In this document: piece by piece, positions 25,356 to 37,468 of the stretch
How the letters are laid out: each line of letters opens with the position of its first letter
How positions within the stretch are numbered: the stretch's first letter is position 1
Assembly (NCBI GenBank): GCA_032158295.1
Contig: CM063258.1
Location: forward strand, 2,686,001-2,750,000
DNA from: Pycnopodia helianthoides
Lineage: Eukaryota; Echinodermata; Asteroidea; Forcipulatida; Asteriidae
Length of the DNA: 64,000 nt
Reading direction: 5' to 3'
Program-made: the position numbers and the translations under genes
The notes under the pieces: generated by a model
What the model was told of the DNA's origin: nothing
Database searches by the model: none
What the model saw: the letters and a program-made list of their open reading frames with translations, nothing else

Positions 25356-26180
25356 TTAAAGGAACATTACAGAATTGATTTTTGCTAACAAAACAGTTGC
25401 TGGCAGTGTAAGCACTTTATGTAATCCACCATATACATAAACTGACAAACCTGTAGAAGTTTGAGATCGATCGGCCATCTGGATCACAAGAAAATGTGAA
25501 AAACCGATTACACATTTGCATGAAATATATAGATTCAAAAAATGAATAAAACGCTCAATGAGCGATAAACTCCTCGGAAAATTAATTTATTCCTTCCTCA
25601 TCAAATATGGCATTTCAGACAGAAATATTTCAAGGGATGTTTTCTACTATCATCATCATTAGACCGTGTAAGTTGTATGTAAATCTGTGATCAAAAAGTA
25701 TATTTTTCAAGTTTGTTTCTTACCAATTTTGTAATGTTCCTGTAATGTTTCTTTTTGTCTTAACTTTCATTTCATTCTAATTTATTTATGTATTTCGTCT
25801 CGTTTAAAGGTATTGTACACTTTTTGGTAACAGCTCAAAATCAGTGTCCACATTTTGTGTGATTAAACATATGTATGAACAAACAAACCTGTGAAAGTTT
25901 GAGCTCAATTGGTCATCGTGGTCACGAGAAAATAGTGAAAAGAGATCTTATGTGTTTTCTGTTTTTTCAAATTATCGCGCGCGATAATTACTATTGTTTT
26001 ACTCGTTTCTCAGAAACGATAGCATTTTAGGCAGGAATATTTTAAGGAACCCTTTCTACCATTACTTACTTTAAATCATGTAAGTTATGTGTGAATCTGT
26101 GAACATTGTGTTTTTCGATCTTACCAATAGTGCACCGGGCCTTTAACAAGGGGAGTTCCCACCAGTTATCAAAGAACTGT
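25356..26180 (+). mobile_element. Long-form family 1 MITE interrupted by a family 2 MITE
   Basis: The family 1 body runs 25356-25740. A 3' extension not found in the short copies (25741-25803, TGTAATGTTTCTTTTTGTC and on) follows. It is split by the family 2 insertion at 25804-26146 and resumes with AGGGGAGTTCCC and CAGTTATCAAAGAACTG. The uninterrupted long form at 31823-32314 shows the empty site. The right terminus is decayed. Confidence 0.8.
25804..26146 (+). mobile_element. TTAA-flanked MITE, family 2, nested
   Basis: TTAA on both sides, ends AGGTATTGTACACTTTTTGG and CCAATAGTGCACCGGGCCT. It is inserted within the long-form family 1 element, so it is younger than that element. Confidence 0.85.
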
Positions 26181-28900
26181 TCTCCCTTGGGGCCCCGGGA
26201 AAAGGTTAGTATTATAAGACATCTTGATGGAAACGACTTTCTCATGCAAGTCTGAATATATTAATTAAAAAGTAATTACGCCTCATTTGCGTGAGTGATG
26301 AGCATTTCCTTTGTTCATCTATATATGTATAGAGAGTTGCTTGTACACGGGGACAATCAACAGCATCAATGGCGGCCATTTTTTTTCAAGCTTATCGTCA
26401 TAGCAACCATAGAATCAAGACAATTCATCCGCGATGAAGTGGATTGTGCAGTTCCCATTTGGGTCTGCCTTCTTTTTATGCTCTACTTGATCATTGCACC
26501 GGTGAGCTGAATAGACAGACAACTGGAACTAAAATGAGATGCGAGCAAAAAACCTATACGGACATGACTTTATTTCTTTGATGCCGAGTGCGGGGCAAAC
26601 GGTTTTCAACCATCTGAGTGTAAATACTAATATTCGAGGTTCGTTTTGTTTTTTTTGCATTTATGGTCCAATTTTTTTAACGTGTTTCAGGACACATTCA
26701 ATCACAGCGATTTCAACCAAATAATTATAGCCTTCAGTTTAATTTGTTAAAGTTATGCATTCACCTTTTTTAATCCTCATTAGTTAAATGATCAAACTCA
26801 TTTAAGGGTGGAAGATTTCAGTCTTTGCATGGGGGATTTATAAGAAGCTATGGAGCTGATGGAGGTCAGTATACTTTCTTTATATTACTGATTTGAAGAA
26901 AGGAATAGCCAGCAGCGATGGCTACCTCCAGTCACTTTTGGTTTCTAGCCAGCCGAATGAGAGGCATCAACCTCTTTCACGCATGATGCACAGTAGAATC
27001 AGAACCACGTGAAGGCCCCTGGCTTCCATAATACAACAGCTTCTACTAATAACGCATCCCTGTTAGGAGCAATACATCACCCTTGTTGTTATAGCAACCG
27101 AGTATTGTTTGCAATACGATGCTGTGTGCATTTCCATTTTATTGCGGCAAAGATGAGCGGGGGTGAACAAACCAAACTGAGTTCAACGGTGCTGTTTGGG
27201 GGGGGGGGGGTTGCACGTAGCTAGAGTAAATGTTGGTATATCCCAACGAGTTGGTATCTACGACGATCTCGTACATTCTGGGATAAATTCACATGTATAG
27301 TCGAATCAATAGCAGAATCTACTTGACATTGCCCCTACACAAGGTTGACCTTTCCATTGTGTCACACCTTCAGCTGGCTCGTTTCCATGGCAACTACAGC
27401 TGCCCTGATTTTAACGGCCAATTGTTACCGGCACATAATAAGAACCATGGGAATTGCGATTCAATTTCGCCCTTAGAAATTCACCATCGTCATCCCGAAG
27501 TGTCCGTTGGTATGCAAGACTTAAAAATTCAAATTCTTCTAAATACGTCATCAACATCCTCTGCTTCTCGTTCAAGTTCATCTCTAAAATCGCGAAAGAG
27601 CGCCATCTTTGTTCTCGCGATCACCGTGCACTATTATCCATCATGTACCATTACCGTTATCACGTCAACTGTGACGACATAAACACCACGACAACAACAC
27701 AGTTGATAATAACAAAAATGCAGCAAGTGTTGCAGCAATAACCGTCAGATGAAAATTCACCCGGTGAAACGTCGAGTTTCTGAACTGTACAGTCCGTGGA
27801 AATTGTCATTGATCACTTCTTGGCATTTTAAAGCTAAACATGCCGGTTTTGTTTATAAATATAAATCATAATTTTAATAAAGTGATCGCATTTGGTGGTA
27901 CAGGGATTATCTCAATTGAAAAATGTGCTTTTGTTATCCTCGACTAATTGAAATGATTAATTCTTACTCATCATCTCCAGTGATCGTCATCCTCTGGTGC
28001 TTCATCTCTCTCGGACATGTTAAAAAAATCAACCGACAGCCTACTTATGAAATAGCCGTTCCTTAGAGCCCATATGGAATGTCCGTTGCGTTCTACAGGT
28101 TAGATCAATCAAGTACACTATAGCGGGCAACCCCTCCGACTAGGTTTATATTAATGTGTGTAGCCGACAAGGCCGTGGCGTATATGTGTTATGACTTTCA
28201 ATTCATTATCAAAATCATTAAAGTGGAAATGAATATGCGGTTTTGTAATTATTTTCCGGTGAGGGTGAAGAAGCACACGCGCTGATGGGATGCCTGCCTT
28301 TGTCTTAAGCCGAGGTCAGTCGTATTGGAAGTACAACACCATCTCGATGTCTGTTGTTCCCTAGATGCCAAAAAACACTGACATGGTAGAAGCCGTGAAA
28401 TTTCCACAAAGACTTGTACAACTGTGCAAAAGATGCTTGGTCCGATTTGTGGCTGGTTTGACCCCAATATTTACATTTTCATACTAATGAGCTATTTTTT
28501 TTAACCCTAAAAAACGCTGCACCTAATTGGGACAAATGTCAGCTTATATACGCCTCTAAGCCTATTCCGTGGGTTAAAAGGGTTTGGTTTGCATTTTTTT
28601 TTAACGATTTCCTTATCTAAGTGCGCTGTTTACATGCTCATGTATTGTCTCGGTAAATTTCAGCCTATTCGTTTGCTTAATTAGTTAATGCAAATAATTT
28701 GGTATATCTACCATTGGCAATTGACAGACAATTTACAGAGCGATTGTGTACACAAAAGATGCTGGCAGAGTATTGTCCTGCCCTTTATAACCAAAACCAC
28801 TGACCCATGTTGATTGACACCCCACCCCCGATCTCTAGGACGTGCGGCATGGCCTAGAGCTTGCGATCTTATGGCATATGAGCTGACCAGTGTGTACAAA
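26181..28900. other. Gene-free stretch
   Basis: No splice-supported exon. Overlapping plus-strand frames at 27293-27682 and 27454-27741 are Ser/Thr-rich with no domain. A G-run lies at 27199-27210 and a GTGAAACGTCGAG motif near 27765. Confidence 0.4.
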
Positions 28901-28902
28901 GT

Positions 28903-29070
28903 GGTTAAAACAATGGAAATATTAAAACAATGGAAATATTAAAACAATGGAAATATTAAAACAATGGAAATATTAAAACAATGAATATTAAAACAATGGA
29001 AATATTAAAAACAATGGAAATATTAAAACAATGGAAATATTAAAACAATGGAAATATTAAAACAATGGAA
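28903..29070. repeat. 17-bp minisatellite, about ten copies
   Basis: The unit TTAAAACAATGGAAATA repeats head to tail, with one shortened and one lengthened copy in the middle. Confidence 0.92.
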
Positions 29071-30328
29071 ACATGCGCTGGCAACGTGCCTCGTTTAGAT
29101 TCGAGAAAGTTATGAGCTTTTATTTAAGGTATTGCACGATAAAAAAAAATACGCCGATGATTTTGTGGTAGTTAATTATAAAATTAAAAATTAATTACTG
29201 TCAGGATCCCGCCATTAGCTCACGTCCATCAGCCATGTGCAAACTATTTGCGTGTTAGTATTTTGTGCATTGTCCGTGTGCGAAAGATGTTGTATGTTTT
29301 TACGTTTTGATCAGCTTATAAATGTCAAAATTTGTTCGCTCAGAGAAAATAAACCAAAAAGAAGCATTTGCCGCAAAATTCAGGCCGTGCAATTTTAAAA
29401 ACTCATTTGCAAGAATCATTGAGATGTTTGTGAATTAGATGGTTTTAAATGCAACATAATTGATACTACACAGTGTCGCCTGCTACGTGGTTTCCCCAAA
29501 ACACCTGATTTAGTAGTTCTCAAAACTTAGTTTCAACGTGTTTTATTTAGAAAAATAAATGAATAAATAATAACAACGCAACCAATATTAGTGCCACAAG
29601 AACAAGTTTTCCTTACCTGACTATGGGAGCAGCAAGGCATGAGTAAAACTAGGTAAGTGTTTCCTCGCACATCCAGTGAACTTGAGTGTGTTGTAATCCA
29701 CTTAGAGACGCTGACAAAAATGGGGTATACACAAAAACATCTACAAGACGTCTTCGTCGGTACGGATGGAGCTCACGTCTGAGAGTTATCAACAAGGTTT
29801 TACTCCATGGTGTACGTAATACAAGAGATGTCCAGTTCGAAACATCCAGGCTAGCTGCTGCTACATGGTTTGTCCGTGTGTTACCCTTAGTGATAACCTC
29901 TGCATGCTGTGGCGAGTTCCACTCAACTCGAGGAGAGGGCGGTGCAGTCTGATTATCTATCAAATTCACTCGTCGATGCCGTCGGTGGTTTAACGGCTTA
30001 AGGGCTTGCATCAAAGTTGAATTCTTGATTGCATTCAAACCATTGGTAGCACACTTATTAATGACGAGTCTAAATGTAACATTTGTAAGAATTGACCCCA
30101 AGAGTTTGTACTAGGATTTTTGCGCCCGGTCCCTTTTCAACCAAAAACAAACATGTAACATTGTTTAAGCTAGTAATATTAGCAAAAATGTATAATTTAT
30201 TGTCTCTGAAAGTGCATCGTACCAGGTGCGTTTTGCCGATCATTGTCTGCCTGTTCCATTAGCAGGTATCTCAGAAACAATCTGCTCAAAGGAGTAATTG
30301 CCCAGACATGTGATACATTGACTCAACT
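29071..30328. other. No gene recognised
   Basis: The 29649-30101 minus frame (150 codons) is one of the longest open frames of the left half, but it shows no known motif and its ends lack clear splice or start context. Confidence 0.4.
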
Positions 30329-30872
30329 CAGATCTAGATAACTAGATCCTAGTTAGACTAACTACGTATAGATAACTAGACCCTTGTTAGACTATAACTA
30401 CATCTAGATAACTAGATCATATATTTAGACTAACTACATCTAGATAACTATTAACTATAGATCCTTGTTATAGACTAACTACATCTAGATAACTAGATCC
30501 TTGTTAGACTAACTACCCTCTAGATAACTAGATCCTAGTTAGACTAACTACAAACTAGATAACTAGATCCTAGTTAGACTTACTACATCTAGATAACTAG
30601 ATCCTTGTTAGACTAACTACATCTAGATAACTGTAGATCCTTGTTAGACTTACTACATCTAGATAATAGATTCTTGTTAGACTAACTACATCTAGATAAC
30701 TAGATCCTGTTAGACTAACTACATCTAGATAACTAGATCCTTGTTAGACTAACTACATCTAGATAACTAGATCCTTGTTAGACTAACTACATCTAGATAA
30801 CTAGATCCTTGTTAGACTAACTACATCTAGATAACTAGATCCTGTTAGACTAACTACATCTAGATAACTAGA
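30329..30872. repeat. 34-bp palindromic minisatellite, about 16 copies
   Basis: The typical unit is CTAGATCCTTGTTAGACTAA followed by CTACATCTAGATAA. Within it TAGTTAGACTAACTA (in copies reading CTAGTT) and ATCTAGAT are self-complementary. Spacing is regular, with a few indels and diverged copies at the left end. Confidence 0.9.
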
Positions 30873-31822
30873 CCAACCAACAACTGATCTTTCAAACAAG
30901 TCTGTTGGTTAGCGGATCATCTTTTTATGTAGTTGTTGTTTTGAAGGATAAGCCCGACTAGAATGTTAAACTCAACAATATTGTGTCAATTAGTTAGTGA
31001 TCAGATATGCTCGGACCAGCTCTTTGGTCGATTCTTTACAGTTTTGTAACGGGGGGGGGGGGGGGTAGATCGAAAAGGTACATATGAATGGGTCGTTTCA
31101 TTCATAGCCCCCCTAATAATGTATTATTTTTTATATTACAAAATAAAACAAATATGTTTTTTTTTGGTTTATCTCTTACCCCACCGGATCTTTAAGATAT
31201 GTAAATCAAGTGATTTTTAACATCAATTTGCCAATAATAATTCAACGTGCGGGGAATAAGTCTGTCCCTTAATTTGTTGCAATAAGGACCAGTATTCATT
31301 CTCACTATTGCACACATAGGGGACACGACGAAGATTGTTGGGGCAAAACAAGTCTATGCAATATAGAATACATAATTAAGAATTTTTCTACATTATTATT
31401 AATAGTACTGCTTTATCAAATGTCATTTGATTCCAGCTGTGAGAACGTGACTACACCGGTAATTAGAATCATCAAAATAGCCTTTTCGTCCTTTAGAAAA
31501 CTACAAGAAATTACTCTTGGGGCGGAAATGGATCTAATTTAGCTACATCCCACTGTGAAGTGGCAAGGTTTCTTCTTAAATTATATACTGTCAATTATGT
31601 TTGGAAGATCCAAGATTTGCTGTCACTATTCACGGTCAGTAGAGGGCGGAGTTATCTTGTATTCCAAGAGCCTTCCTGTGTTTCTGCAGACTATTAGCTA
31701 GATGCAGTAATTATTATGGTGAGTGATAGCAAAACGAGTGTGAAGATTAGACAATGGCAGGATGTACTTCAAGCTCGTGAAGTGCGCGATAGTCATCTAG
31801 GACAACTTTTAAATCTAATCCT
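30873..31822. other. No gene recognised
   Basis: A run of about 14 G lies near 31051-31065; otherwise AT-rich without supported features. Confidence 0.4.
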
Positions 31823-32314
31823 TTAAAGGAACATTACATACTTGGTTTTACTAACAAAACAGTTGCTGGCAGTGTAAGCACTTTATGTAATCCACCATAT
31901 ACATAAACTGACAAACCCGTAGAAGTTTGAGATCGATCGGCCATCTGGGTCACGAGAAAATGGTGAAAAACCGATTACACGTTTGCATGGAGTCATAGAT
32001 TCAACAAATGAATAAAACGCTCACTGAGCGATATAAACTCCAATCGGAAAATTAGTTTATTCATTTCAAATATGGCTTTCAGACAGAAATATTTCAAGGG
32101 ATGTTTTCTACTATCATCTCATCAGACCGTGTAAGTTTTATGAAACCCTGTGATCAAAAAGTATATTTTACAAGTTTTGTTCTTACCAATTCTGTAATGT
32201 TCCTGTAATGTTTCTTTTTGTCTTAACTTTCATTTCATTCTAATTTATTTATGTATTTCGTCTCGTTAATGAGGGGAGCTCCCATCAGTTATCAAAGAAC
32301 TGATGTTCCTTTAA
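31823..32314 (+). mobile_element. Long-form family 1 MITE, uninterrupted
   Basis: TTAA at 31823 and 32311. The body resembles the short family 1 copies and is followed by the 3' extension (TGTAATGTTTCTTTTTGTC to TCGTCTCGTTAATGAGG). It ends CAGTTATCAAAGAACTG..GTTCCT next to TTAA. The TTAA at about 32267 is the empty counterpart of the nested insertion at 25804. Confidence 0.82.
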
Positions 32315-32899
32315 TCGTCTAGCGATATCTTCTTTAACATCTGACGATTTTTTAATTGGCAATAAACCTATCGCTCATTAAAGAGAGAACAATGTCCCAT
32401 GGGTCAGAGAGGTCACACATCATTTACATCTCAACAACCAACAAACAAAAAATATATATATATATAGGATTGATTGCAGTGTATTAAGTTGATATGAGGG
32501 GAAATGGAATCGACGTATAAACCTGTCGATATGTGCATTGCACTATCAATCACTATCTCTACAGCTCACCGTGGCTGGTGTTTGCTTTTTAGACAGCGAG
32601 CGGGGGGAACTCGCCTTCGAGGCCCGTGGCGCTCGCACACAAAAAAGGTCTAGCCACTATAGCTGAATACACAAACTCTGAGAAATCCAGTCAGTTTGAT
32701 TTAATAACAGACGGGACAATTCCTGGCCTGAGTGGGTAAAGGCTTTCTCGCATTGGGAATATAATTATATTAAAAAGTGATCTCCAGTTACAGGTGTGAA
32801 TCCTCGATATACAGGTGGAAGCGTCTTATACCCGCTAATCTTAGATGAAGTGCACGTCCGCATGGGTTTGTCATCGGCCCTGCGGCGTCGACTAAAAGT
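32315..32899. other. No gene recognised
   Basis: It contains a short (TA)n run near 32453; no exon seen. Confidence 0.4.
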
Positions 32900-33302
32900 T
32901 TAAAGGCAAAGTGTACCTTGGGTCTTTGGAACCGTTCGATTGTTTTAATCCTATTATAAATGTAGATATATACAATAAAACTAACCTGTGAGAATATAAT
33001 TTCAAAAGGTGGTAGCGTTTTTGAGATATTGCCCGAAATCCGGAGTGGTTATGTCCACGCAGGAAAATAATCCGCAAATTGGAATACACAATCTGAGAAA
33101 CGTTTCTGATAAAAATGCTTCTCAGATTCAAATTTGGTCTAATATACTAAAACTGATATATTTAGCTATAACCACATTACTCCGAAGTAAAATGAGTCTC
33201 AAAATGCTTTATACTATCGAAAGCTGCTGTACTTCTAACCTAGTAAAATTTTCATTGCCATTCATTTTAAGAGTGATTACCAAACGTGTACCTTCCCTTT
33301 AA
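32900..33302 (-). mobile_element. TTAA-flanked MITE, family 3
   Basis: TTAA on both sides. It is in reverse orientation relative to 9829-10230: it begins AGGCAAAGTGTACC and ends ACGTGTACCTTCCCT. The central GAAACGTTTCTGAT palindrome is present. Confidence 0.82.
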
Positions 33303-33968
33303 CAGTCGTTTTTGTTTTATGAAATTCATTGCTGTGTTCCTATTTGATTTGATGAAAACATTCTCGTTGTGTCAAACGAAGCATCCTCAGTGAATCTCAA
33401 CTGTTTTTTTAATATATTTTTATCAAAGCGTAAACTACATGTAAAGGGGATGAAATCCCCTTTTTTGTGTGGAACGGTTTACCTGAGCGGTTGCGTAATG
33501 AGCCCACCTTGACTTCTTTCACTTCTATGTACTGGCGTTTACGGAGTCATTGATTTGTTTTTTGTTTCTAACTTGCTGTTCTTTGCTTTGTTTCCTCTGC
33601 TTTTGTTCACGGTGGTTTAGATTGCTTTTGTGCTTTATATGGGTTTGTTCTTTTCATATTTTCCCTTGTCTGTGTATTGCTTTTCTACAGGTCCCCCAGG
33701 GAGAACGGTGTTTTGATACTGATGGGCTACCCTGTATAACTTACTCAATAATGAATAATAATAATAATCACGTGATTGGGCCTGACCAAATCAACCTGAC
33801 TTTTCGGCATGTTCAAAGGTTTGGTGACCTTTTGCTAGAGAGCATCAGCAGGCCAAGCTTGATCTTACAAACTGGTTTATAGTCATCTGTTTCAAATTCA
33901 AAACAAAACAAAAAGTAAGATGTAATTTTTGTTATATGCCACAGGACTCGTCTTTATTGCTATTTATT

Positions 33969-34068
33969 GAAGAATGAAGATGGATGTATGCAGTTGAAGC
34001 AATCACAAGAAGAGACCATTATTGAGGAATGAAGATGGATGTATGCAGTTGATACATTCACAGGAAAG
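33969..34068. repeat. Tandem duplication, about 55 bp unit
   Basis: GAATGAAGATGGATGTATGC followed by AGTTGA occurs twice in direct order. Confidence 0.7.
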
Positions 34069-35615
34069 AGACAGTCATCATGGATGTAGATGAGACCATT
34101 ACAGACCCTTGGGATGAATCTTAAGATAACTTTAACCAAGTTTGATCACAGAGATATGACGGACGAGAGCTGCCACCATCTTAGATTACTCTAAGACGCC
34201 CTCTTCCAATTCTCTCCTTTAGTCTCGTGACGTGCGTTGCGCTCATGTTATTATATCCCACAAAATATTACTAACAATAATATTCTCATTCTGCATGCTT
34301 GGATGCAAACAGAGAGCGTTGCCGCCACGAGGAGATGCACGCCAGTGACTTCCGATCGTTATGCTTGACTGACCTCAGCTGACCTCGCAACGATCCCACC
34401 GCTGACCCCAGTGTTAGTGTTTTGCATATGAATCAAGAGCACCAAGCCGTGAAAGACAGGATTAGCTCCGGTGTTGCGCTTCCTGTAATTGAAATTAGAT
34501 TAGCAGTTGGGTTTTCAAGGGACTGCTGACGGTTCTCTATACTCGCAGCGTCTCACGTTAAGAAAAGAAAACTGCATCCGTTATACCTTAATCAGGTGAG
34601 TTTAATTACTATGTGGAGGTTAGTTTTTTTTTAGAACTAAATGTTTCTTCGGCCTCGTCGTTGTACTTTAATTGGTATACACTTCCAAACACGTCTGTGT
34701 TTTCCAACCATGCTCGTTACTCTGCGTTATAATTCTTATCACTGTGTACATGTACCATGAACTACCACTCCATGGTACTACCATGGGGGAATGGAGCTAC
34801 AGCTCAAGGGTTCTACAAACACACTGCTCTGCCATCACGTGTTCACTCCCCCAGTGTGGTGAGTTTCTTTACTTAACCTCACCATGTGTGGTGACATGCC
34901 CATTTTAAGGGGAAAGGTTACAATCGTGGAATGCCTGGTTAAAAATTTTTGGAAAAAGCTTCGGAGGTGATATCTAATTAATAATTAATCAGGTGATACT
35001 AATCAGAGGGGTGACTGACACCACACAGTCAGTGACAACTTTTCAAACAAGCAATGACACGTTTAATTACGCTCATTTGTTATACATGATGGGATCCTTG
35101 TACAGTAGGGCCTTTTGATTAGAATGTGGCAAAGTAGCGGTGCAGTGTAGTATTTCTTTTTCTCATGTTTTTTTTTTTCTTTCTCGGTGTGAAACCTGAA
35201 GACGCAAACCAAGGAAGACGATCCTCCTAGTCTTACTACACTGATGAACTATATTATAGCCCACTATACTCATTATTCCTATCTTGGATAGGGCTAATGG
35301 TGTTAAGCGAAACACTGAATTAGTTGAACATCGTTTTGAGGTGATGAAAAAGAAGAGAAAACTAGCATTGAAATGTGAACGGTCCATAGATCGTGTGGAC
35401 CAGGCATAAATAACCAGATCCCTACGGGGTACGGGACGTAAATTGCATTTTGTATGCCTCTCCCGCCCCCAAAACACTACACCCAGAACTTGGTATGTTT
35501 GTCAGCATGGTTGATGCCATTCGTTCTGGAAATGTAATTACACAGACTTGTGCCCTTCATTTTGTTATACGTCGAAACTTATCGTCGTCTTCTTCTTCTT
35601 CTTCTGTCTGGCCTA
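34069..35615. other. No gene recognised
   Basis: An exon-like donor AATCAG followed by GTGAGT lies at about 34597. It could end a non-coding 5' exon of the CAP-domain gene to the right, but no other evidence supports that. Confidence 0.3.
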
Positions 35616-35619
35616 TTTC

Positions 35620-36000
35620 ACTTCACTGTAAGAGGAAAGCCTCTTCGTCAATTCTCCGTTTCACTCTATCCTGAGCTGTCTGTTGCCAAGCAACGCCTCT
35701 ATATGTACTTAGTTCATCTCTCCATCTTCTGTTTTGTCTTCCTCTTTTTCTTGTTCGGTTTCTTGGAGTCCGGTTGGTTGTTTTGGCACGCCCACCTGTT
35801 GTCATACCTCCTTGCTAGGTGACCTGCCCATCTCCACTTCTTCGATTTAATGGTCTTTAATAATATCATGCACTCTTGATTTCTTTCTTAGGTCCTCATT
35901 TGTCACTTTGTCCTCCTTTGTTTCTTCCTGTCATTGTTCTTTCAATAGCTAAGCCCTCTCTGTCACCCTTAGGCTTTTCACAAGTCGTTTGGTGGTAGTC
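35620..36000 (-). pseudogene. LINE reverse-transcriptase C-terminus, decayed
   Basis: On the minus strand, pieces in shifting frames spell the typical C-terminal tail of invertebrate endonuclease/reverse-transcriptase polyproteins. In order they are VKSLRVTERA, then TNEDLRKKSRVHDIIK, then IKSKKWRWAGHLARR, then GRQNRRWRDEL and VAWQQTAQDRVKRR. The key Trp, Gly-His and Trp-Arg-Asp positions are kept. Stop codons and at least two frameshifts interrupt it. The rest of the LINE is missing. The plus-strand frames across it (35450-35822) are shadows. Confidence 0.82.
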
Positions 36001-37446
36001 CGAAACTTATCGTATAGGTACAGATTAATACAAATAATTAGAATTTTCATCGTAGTTGCAAATATGTCCTTTTATTGTCAATATCAAAATTATCCCCTTT
36101 ATTATTTTTAAAATTAAAATTATATTATGTCAGTGGTACTCGGCCTAGCCATATTGATTTTTCTTGGTCGAAATGATGGTGGCGCTATAGCACATACACA
36201 CATGGCCCTAGGCACAATGTAAGTTTGATTTTAAAGTAGCTGCAAGTGTGACTGAAACAAATTATTGCAAATGCAATTATACTTAAACAGAAACAAAAAT
36301 TGTCAACAAATTTTCATCCTTTACTCTTCTGTTGTAGGCCTGCTGTTTTTGTTTTTTTTGTCGAAGAAGCAAATTTGTTGAGTGTACCGTGATAAAATGA
36401 TTCATCGAATTGTTTTCTATTCCAAAGAGTTTACGTTGTAATCATAACCTAATATCATGTCATTGTCAGGTAAGGCAGTTTCATTAGTGTTCGAATTTAT
36501 AATTCAAATGTAAGTCTCGATGACAAGTTCCTCTCGGTTCACGAACAATAGTTGAATGTAGAATTGGTGTGATGCACTGCCTTTAACAACGCTGACTAAC
36601 AAGCTATTCGATCCTACCGAAACCGTTGCACATTTTTCAAAAGCAGAATGATTAACAAAGCATTTTTTTCAGACAACAAAAGCACTCTAGTGTTGATATT
36701 ATGACGTGTGCAGTAGTTGCTAAAAAGAACCCAAGGCGTAAGAGTAAACAGTACGCCGTGCAAACACACCTTATTCACACGTTCACTGGATTAGCCCGCA
36801 GGGGTATACAGTTACTTCCTTGCTCTATGCTTACAACCAATCCGGAACTTAAAATACCTATCCCATTATATCAATGTCCTTTGCAATTAACTCAACTTCA
36901 TATAGATTCAGTTGTTGAATGTTGAATAGTTCCATGTCTTCAAATTCTACTTTTTGTTTCGATTTTGTTTGAACTTTACAGCAAGTTTTCAATCTTTGTA
37001 AATCCTGAAGTCGTGCGCGAGGAAACACCGGTAACATAGCCGAGGTGTGCTGAGGGGGAATATTGTTTGCCGAACTACGTGCACTGGATTTGGGACGCAT
37101 TGAAGCACTACGCCTACGTATAGTCTTTGGACTTGCCGACCTTTACACCTAACCTTGTAATGCGTTTCGTTCGAATGCGAAGCCAAACAGTTCGGCAGTC
37201 GTCAGACAATAGTACTCTAGCTGGATTTACAACAGTCAATGAAAAATAAACTGTGTCTATTTCTCTCCACGATCTCTCCAACGCTGGGAAACGCAGTGAA
37301 CTAGATACACTGTTCAATCTAGACGTGGTTTATGGTCCGGACACACTCTGGGTTTATTATAGCGCTAGTTTGTGACGAGAGTTCGACCAGCAGTGCTCCA
37401 GTTTTTTTGTGTCATCCGAGAAGTGAACTCCAGCGAGCCAATTAAT
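36001..37446. other. Upstream region of the CAP-domain gene
   Basis: No exon is firmly supported. Promoter and 5' UTR of the following plus-strand gene should lie in its right part, but no TATA box or initiator could be assigned with confidence. Confidence 0.35.
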
Positions 37447-37468
37447 ATGCCAGAGGAAGCCCAACTCG
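37447..37468 (+). CDS. GLIPR2-like: CAP-domain gene, exon 1 (start)
   Basis: ATG CCA GAG GAA GCC CAA CTC G, then the strong donor GTGAGT. It was chosen because its phase and reading (MPEEAQL, then D) join exon 2 exactly and give the family length. Confidence 0.85.

Noticed and set aside
27293..27741. Two overlapping Ser/Thr-rich plus-strand frames
   Set aside because: Two frames open over the same DNA with no domain; composition alone explains them.
29649..30101. 150-codon minus-strand open frame
   Set aside because: No recognisable motif, overlapped by a plus-strand frame, and no convincing splice sites; likely chance.
30329..30872. CRISPR array
   Set aside because: Units are contiguous 34-bp tandem copies without unique spacers, in a eukaryotic context.
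33438..33464. Terminator-like hairpin AAAGGGGATGAAATCCCCTTTT
   Set aside because: It looks like a bacterial rho-independent terminator, but the window is eukaryotic and no gene ends there.
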